Positions 59,365 to 64,000 of a stretch of 64,000 nucleotides of DNA are shown here, in pieces. The DNA lies in contig CM054138.1 of assembly GCA_028751875.1 (NCBI GenBank), forward strand, positions 40,270,537-40,334,536, given 5' to 3'. Position 1 is the first letter of the stretch; every line of letters starts with the position of its first letter. The stretch is from Rapana venosa (taxonomy: Eukaryota; Mollusca; Gastropoda; Neogastropoda; Muricidae). The position numbers were made by a program, and so were the translations under genes. The notes beneath the pieces were generated by a model, which worked only from the letters and a program-made list of their open reading frames with translations, made no database searches and was not told where the DNA came from.

Positions 59365-60000
59365 AGAAATTGGAGGAAGTCTGGAGAAAGACACCATTAG
59401 AAAGGCATCCCTGATTGTTTGAAACACCTCCAAACAGAAACAGTCAAGAGTCTGCACCATTCCGGATAAAAATGGAATGTGCCTCACAGAAAATGACATC
59501 ATAGTCAGGTGGACTGAGTATTGCCAAGAGCTATACAACCACCAGATGTAAGGAGACCCAAACATCCTGAAAGTTCACAGGAGATGGTGGACGAGGATAA
59601 CTGCCCCATTTTAAGAGAAGTGGAGGTGGCAATAAGATTAGTGAAGAATGGGAAGGCTGCTGGTATTGACAATACCCAAAAAGAACTTGTCAGCTGAAGA
59701 ATGGAGTTGACTAAATCACTTGGTGATTGACTTAACTGATATCATGTTTCTGACACAAGACCTGGCAGACAGGGGAATTGCCTCAGGCACAGACTCGTAT
59801 CATTTTATCATCACACTCCCCAAGAAGGACAATCTCCAGCTTTGCCACAACTGCATAAACAGGCAGCCTTATTAGCTAGCCATGTCAACAAGGTAATGCT
59901 GATAATAAGTCTTAACAGACAAACAACAAGCAACTCTGCAGGAGGTCTGCCCATGTTCTGACTGCAGGGCAGCTCATCAGAAAGTTCATAAGATAAAATG
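59365..60000 (+). pseudogene. Decayed non-LTR endonuclease/reverse transcriptase ORF in HIF-alpha intron 5
   Basis: Three-frame reading gives DKNGMCLTENDIIVRWTEYC and QELYNHQ (59,465-59,550), CPILREVEVAIRLVKNGKAA then GIDNTQKELVS (59,602-59,700), and ITLPKKDNLQLCHN (59,810-59,855). These match the common invertebrate non-LTR RT order: linker, 'KxGKAxGxDNIPAE', 'PKKGNLxxCxNYR'. Stops (for example after ELVS) and frame changes are frequent, so it is dead. The catalytic YADD region is not present. Clade uncertain (RTE- or I/jockey-like). Confidence 0.6.
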
Positions 60001-60029
60001 TTCAGATTTGCATTTTTTTTTTTTTAAGG

Positions 60030-60210
60030 CAGGAGAATGGGCTGGGTAGGCAGAAAATAAGCATGGGAAAGAGAGAGAGGATAAGATAAAGACAGAGACA
60101 AAGGGAGTGATAGAAAAGGGGAACTTTCTAGCATTAAGTTATTCAGAAGGTGGGGATGCTATTTATACTGAAAGGGCTCCTGGCATTCTCAGGGGGGCAA
60201 TGCAAATAAT
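60030..60210 (+). repeat. Repeat E, copy 4
   Basis: GGCAGGAGAATGGGCTGG, then TAGGCAGAAAATAAGC, CAGAAGGTGGGGATGC and GGCTCCTGGCATTCTCA. It directly follows the decayed reverse transcriptase, so the two could have been one insertion. Confidence 0.5.
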
Positions 60211-62339
60211 TAACTGCATTAAGAGTTGAAATAAACCCAAACCAAACAACAACAAGTAGTTAACAGCAACAACTTTGCACACCATCTGACCCTGATTTGT
60301 AGATTTATTTGAAGGAAAATGTAGAAAAAAATCATTTAATCAATTCTGGGAGGTAAGGGAACAACAAACATGCCCAAACATACAAGCTTCAGAGGCTCCA
60401 TCCCTGTCTTGTAAGTTTCTTCTCCCCATCCCCTTTCCCATCTTTACTGCTGTCCTCCCTTCTTTCCAAAAGCAGACCGCAAGCAATGCTCATGGTGACA
60501 TTTTTAGCCTTCCTGTGATGAAACCTGATCCTTCAGGAACATTATTACTCATGGCCAAGGGAGAGACCAGTGACCGACTCCGCCAGTCACTCACCACCAC
60601 CACTCTTGCCAGTCAGCCTCTTGACCGTGTTGTGACCCCACAGCCCCCAAGGTGTGAGACAGGCTGGGGGGGGGGGAGGAGGTGGGAGTGGGTGTCAAAC
60701 ATGAGGACTGACAGGCCAGCTACTGTCGCCAGTGGGCTTCTTGGCTCTTGATTTATTTTCTGAAGTTTAGGAGCCCAGTGCTGATGTAGTGGCAGGGCTC
60801 TGTTTTCAAGGTCTTTCTTTGTTTTGCCGTGTTGTGTGTCTTCTTTCTTGTATAGCTGGCTGCCAGTGTAGTGGAGGACAGACGGTTCAGGGCCCTCTTT
60901 GTGGTCACCTTTCAGGGTCTCGGCTTACTTGATCTTGTCTTTGTTTCTTGTTCTGTGTGTGTGTGTGCGCGCGCGCGCGAGTGTGTGTGTGTGTGCATGC
61001 ATGAGTGTGTGTATGTACATATGCATGCATTAACAAGGTTTTGTTTCTCTTGTTTGGATACATGCACGCGAACAAGGTTTTGTTTCTCATGTGTGTGTTC
61101 ATGCGTGCATGAAGTGACCATGCATGTGTGTCACCATGCTTACATGTATGTGTGTGTGTATTAGCTTTGGTTGAAGAGGTTTTCCTCTTTTATTTGTGTC
61201 TTCAACTGTTTTCTTGTTGTTGTTGTTGTTGTTGTTGTTTTGCTTGTGTTTACGAATATAAATCAACTGTCAAAAGGTTTTTGAGGGACTGGGGAAAAGA
61301 TGGAGGGAAAGGACTTCTACTTCTTGCTGTCATACTCCTGGAAGTCGGGGAAAAGTCCTGGAAAATGGGAGAAGAACCTTTGTCAGACCTTTAAAAAAAA
61401 TGCTTTAAAAATCAGTTTGGATTTGTAAGTTTTGGAAAGGTCTTGGAATTTTGAGAAGAAAAAAAGTTACCTATGTACTTCAAGAACGAGTAACTATTAA
61501 AGCAAAAAGCAGGAAGAATAACAAAAGGGTAAATATAGAGAAGATTATGATCACCTCAGTCTCGTAGCTGTTGGTGAGTTTAGAAGATCAGTTATTCCAT
61601 ACTTCACCAAATGTATGTTAAGGAATGCTGTGCACTTCTCATTTCTTTGCCATGACAATGATGACACATTTCAGGCAAGGAATAAAGTTTTCAGAATGAG
61701 CAAACGTGACAGTTGGCTTAATCAGGAGCATGAAATTTAGATAGAAGTGGATGCTGATGGGTCAAGATAATGAGCACACTGGAAGATTTGTGCGAAAGAC
61801 TTGCCAACATGTGAGTCAGTGCTTTTTTGGGTGCTTTTTTGTTGTTGTTTTTTAGTAATCAACCCCACTGTCTCTTCCTGTTTCATCTTTCCTCTCCCTC
61901 TTTCCTATGTTTAATGGTGTTAAAAATAAACACACAAACAACAACAGCAACACCATGACCAAATAGATGTTTTGTTGACACAGACCAGGAGTATTTTGTG
62001 CTAAGTTTGGGTCTGGAAAAAATATATGAAAGAGATTTGAAAACGTCTGGAGAGTCTTGACATTTGTTTAATCAGACTTGTAAGGACCTTGGACAGAGAC
62101 AGAGAAGGGGGGAGGGGGTGGGGGTGGACTCTGAATACAGTATTTGTTGTCATTATTAACAAAAGCCTTTTGACTTAGGGGTGTGGAAGTGGTGACAATA
62201 TTGAATATATAGCAGTACTATAACTAGTAAAAGCAACACCCATACAAAATCATGGGGGAGGGATGGGGGGGGGGGTCTTATGGATAGTCTGCTGTTTTTT
62301 CTGAACATCTGCGATAGATTAGGAGATTGGATTCGCAAG

Positions 62340-62378
62340 GGGGGGGGGGGGGGAAGGGGGGGGGGGGGGGGGGGGAAG
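62340..62378 (+). repeat. Poly-G tract
   Basis: G runs of about 14 and 20 nt separated by AA; strong G-quadruplex potential. Confidence 0.7.
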
Positions 62379-62728
62379 GGTTGTAAGAGAGTTTCTTTTG
62401 TATGTCTGTCTGTTTACTTTTGATTGGAGTATTTTCTTTGACGGACTTTGTTGCAGTAAAAGATCTTTAACTTTCTATATTCAGCAACTGTTTGACACTG
62501 AACTCAGAGATAAACTTCCTGTTGATTTGTACATTTTTTGTAACCAGAGTAGGTCAAGATGACAATAGCAATAACTTATCTCAGAAAAGTAGATCAGGTA
62601 AAGAGCAAGGGGAAAAGGATAAAGTGTGTGATCAGACACAAGGTAAATTTCCATTGTGGATTGTCTTGTTAGAGCTGATCAGAAATAGTCTGCTATATTT
62701 GTCCCTCTGTTCCCCCCCCCCACCCCCA

Positions 62729-62780
62729 CCCCTCTCTCTCTCTCTGTCTCTCTCTCTCTCTGTCTCTCTCTTCTCTCTCT

Positions 62781-62845
<65 letters not shown>
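62729..62845 (+). repeat. CT microsatellite
   Basis: Interrupted CT array of nearly 120 nt in intron 5, preceded by a C run. Confidence 0.85.
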
Positions 62846-62848
<3 letters not shown>

Positions 62849-63654
62849 CACTCCCCATAGGCTTTTACAACATAGGTTGTTAGAATTGTAGAAGTGGGTT
62901 ACCTGATTGGTGGGGAAGGGGGGGGGGGGGGTAATTTTTTTTTTATTGATTATTTGCACGCATATGAGTGAGAGAAAGTCTCTGTCTGTGTGCACCCTTC
63001 ATTTTCACTTTATCTTTTTAATATGCAGTCTGGTTGTCATTCCACTTTCTCTATTGGTTTTTGGGGTTTTGTTTTATTTTTACAAATTGTGTGTTTATTT
63101 CTTCTTTGTTTTGGTGCCTCATCTTCTTTAATGCTCCTGTCTTGCTGGTCCCATACCGCATACCTAGGCTTGCCATGTCACACCCTCAGAGTCACCAACC
63201 AGAGGGGCCCTGCACTGTGCTGGGTCACTTTGTTGGTATTCAGTGGTGCCTATTCTGAGCTAACATATGCAAGAATGCCACCTGCTATGCCCTGCATTGA
63301 TGACTATCGCCCACCTGGGGTGGTGACCACCACAACATCCCACCCGGAGATCTTCTCCCATAAGCCTCCAGACCTGAAGGCTTTGACACTAACTCACCCC
63401 AAACACAAAAGTGTGTGGAAAACCTTATTTGAGGTCACCTTGAGACCAGAGCAATAGCAGTCACTGATCTTTTATTGCATGATGATCAGTGGTGATGAGG
63501 ATGGTGTAATGATGATGCCGTGGAAGTGCACCTGCTTTCAGAATACATCAAGGCTGTTCTCTATGCTATCTGTCATAATATTTCCCAGCATCAACTGGGC
63601 CTGAGAGAAACAGACACCTGCAATGTTGATCTGATCAGGTAATTTGAGCAACAC

Positions 63655-63850
63655 TTTTAAAAATTGCATCCATGAAGCGGATGCAATTCAACCATGTGGT
63701 CTCGGTCTTCCCAGTGGGCCCATATCAAACTCACTTCACTTTGGATAGGAGCTGGCTGGAGACTGAAAAATCCCTGTGACTCTTTCAGGATTCGAACCTG
63801 TGACCTTCCAACCCATAACCTATTGCACTAATTGCTGAGCCATGGCAGAA
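63655..63850 (-). mobile_element. tRNA-headed SINE of another family (minus strand)
   Basis: The minus strand begins near GCCATGGCTCAGCAATTAGT with B-box GGTTCGAATCC at about 63,790, so it has a clear tRNA-like head. The body carries CCAAAGTGAAGTGAGTTTGA and ends near a perfect 10-bp inverted repeat at 63,662-63,688. No second copy was recognised in the window. Confidence 0.5.
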
Positions 63851-64000
63851 GTGCCAATTTACTCTTTGTCTTTTTTTGCAGACTGACCAATCCTCTATTT
63901 CATTGTTCAAATACTATCACGTCTGCCTTTTTTTGTTTTGTTTACTTATGCTTCTTTTTGTCTGGTTGTCCATGTCAGTTGTTATCCCACTGGATTAAGT

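Larger units (their letters stand above)
58904..64000 (+). other. HIF-alpha intron 5 (runs past the window end)
   Basis: At least 5.1 kb. It holds a SINE-A copy, a decayed non-LTR reverse transcriptase, a copy of repeat E, an exon-like segment at 60,476-60,651, TG/CT arrays and a tRNA-headed SINE at the end. No PAS-B coding sequence was seen. The stretch 61.2-62.3 kb holds nothing recognisable. Confidence 0.6.

Noticed and set aside
62990..63457. 155-codon open frame (includes MPPAMPCIDDYRPPGVVTTT)
   Set aside because: No family recognised, no convincing splice sites, and it begins in T-rich low-complexity sequence; possibly a fragment of an old element, not supported enough to annotate.
63778..63845. 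tRNA-gene-like sequence on the minus strand
   Set aside because: B-box present but continuous with a SINE body; the cloverleaf is imperfect.

Overview
The window looks like a lophotrochozoan genome, most likely a gastropod mollusc (inference). It has long introns, a very high load of CA/CT/AT microsatellites, several tRNA-headed SINE families, non-LTR and Ty3/gypsy-type retroelement remnants, and one recognisable single-copy gene. No prokaryotic or organellar signature was seen.

The one convincing host gene is the 5' part of a HIF-alpha-type bHLH-PAS transcription factor on the + strand. Five coding exons can be followed with matching splice phases: an 11-nt first coding exon (35,889-35,899), a bHLH exon (45,327-45,526), two PAS-A exons (55,112-55,272 and 55,969-56,157) and the PAS-A/PAS-B linker exon (58,722-58,903). 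They give about 248 continuous residues. PAS-B, the oxygen-dependent degradation domain and the transactivation domain are not recognisable here and must lie beyond 64,000. Position 19 of the basic region is Cys, as in HIF-2alpha/EPAS1, rather than Ser as in HIF-1alpha.

Layout. From 1 to about 2.3 kb there is ordinary repeat-rich DNA with a tRNA-headed SINE. From about 2.3 to 14.8 kb, with smaller patches at 16.8-18.4 and 19.87-20.34 kb, the sequence has inflated homopolymers (up to 112 G and 81 C), a 1.4-kb pure pyrimidine tract and a C-starved stretch; it reads like unpolished consensus. A frameshifted Ty3/gypsy-like integrase is still visible inside it (9.2-9.8 kb, minus strand). From 18.2 to 35 kb there is clean intergenic DNA with SINEs, a transposon-like ORF (18,232-18,972), LINE tails and microsatellites. 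From about 35.2 to 35.9 kb is the probable promoter/5' UTR of the HIF-alpha gene, with three tiny uORFs and a CACGTG site. The rest is HIF-alpha introns filled with SINEs, a decayed relative of the 18-kb ORF, a decayed non-LTR reverse transcriptase and microsatellites.

The most unusual structure is a SINE family (four copies) whose head joins a tRNA-like 5' half to a 5S-rRNA-like internal promoter segment. Two copies have exact target-site duplications of 15 and 12 bp. Two other SINE families share a central motif with each other. One of them carries poly-G expansions at a fixed internal position.
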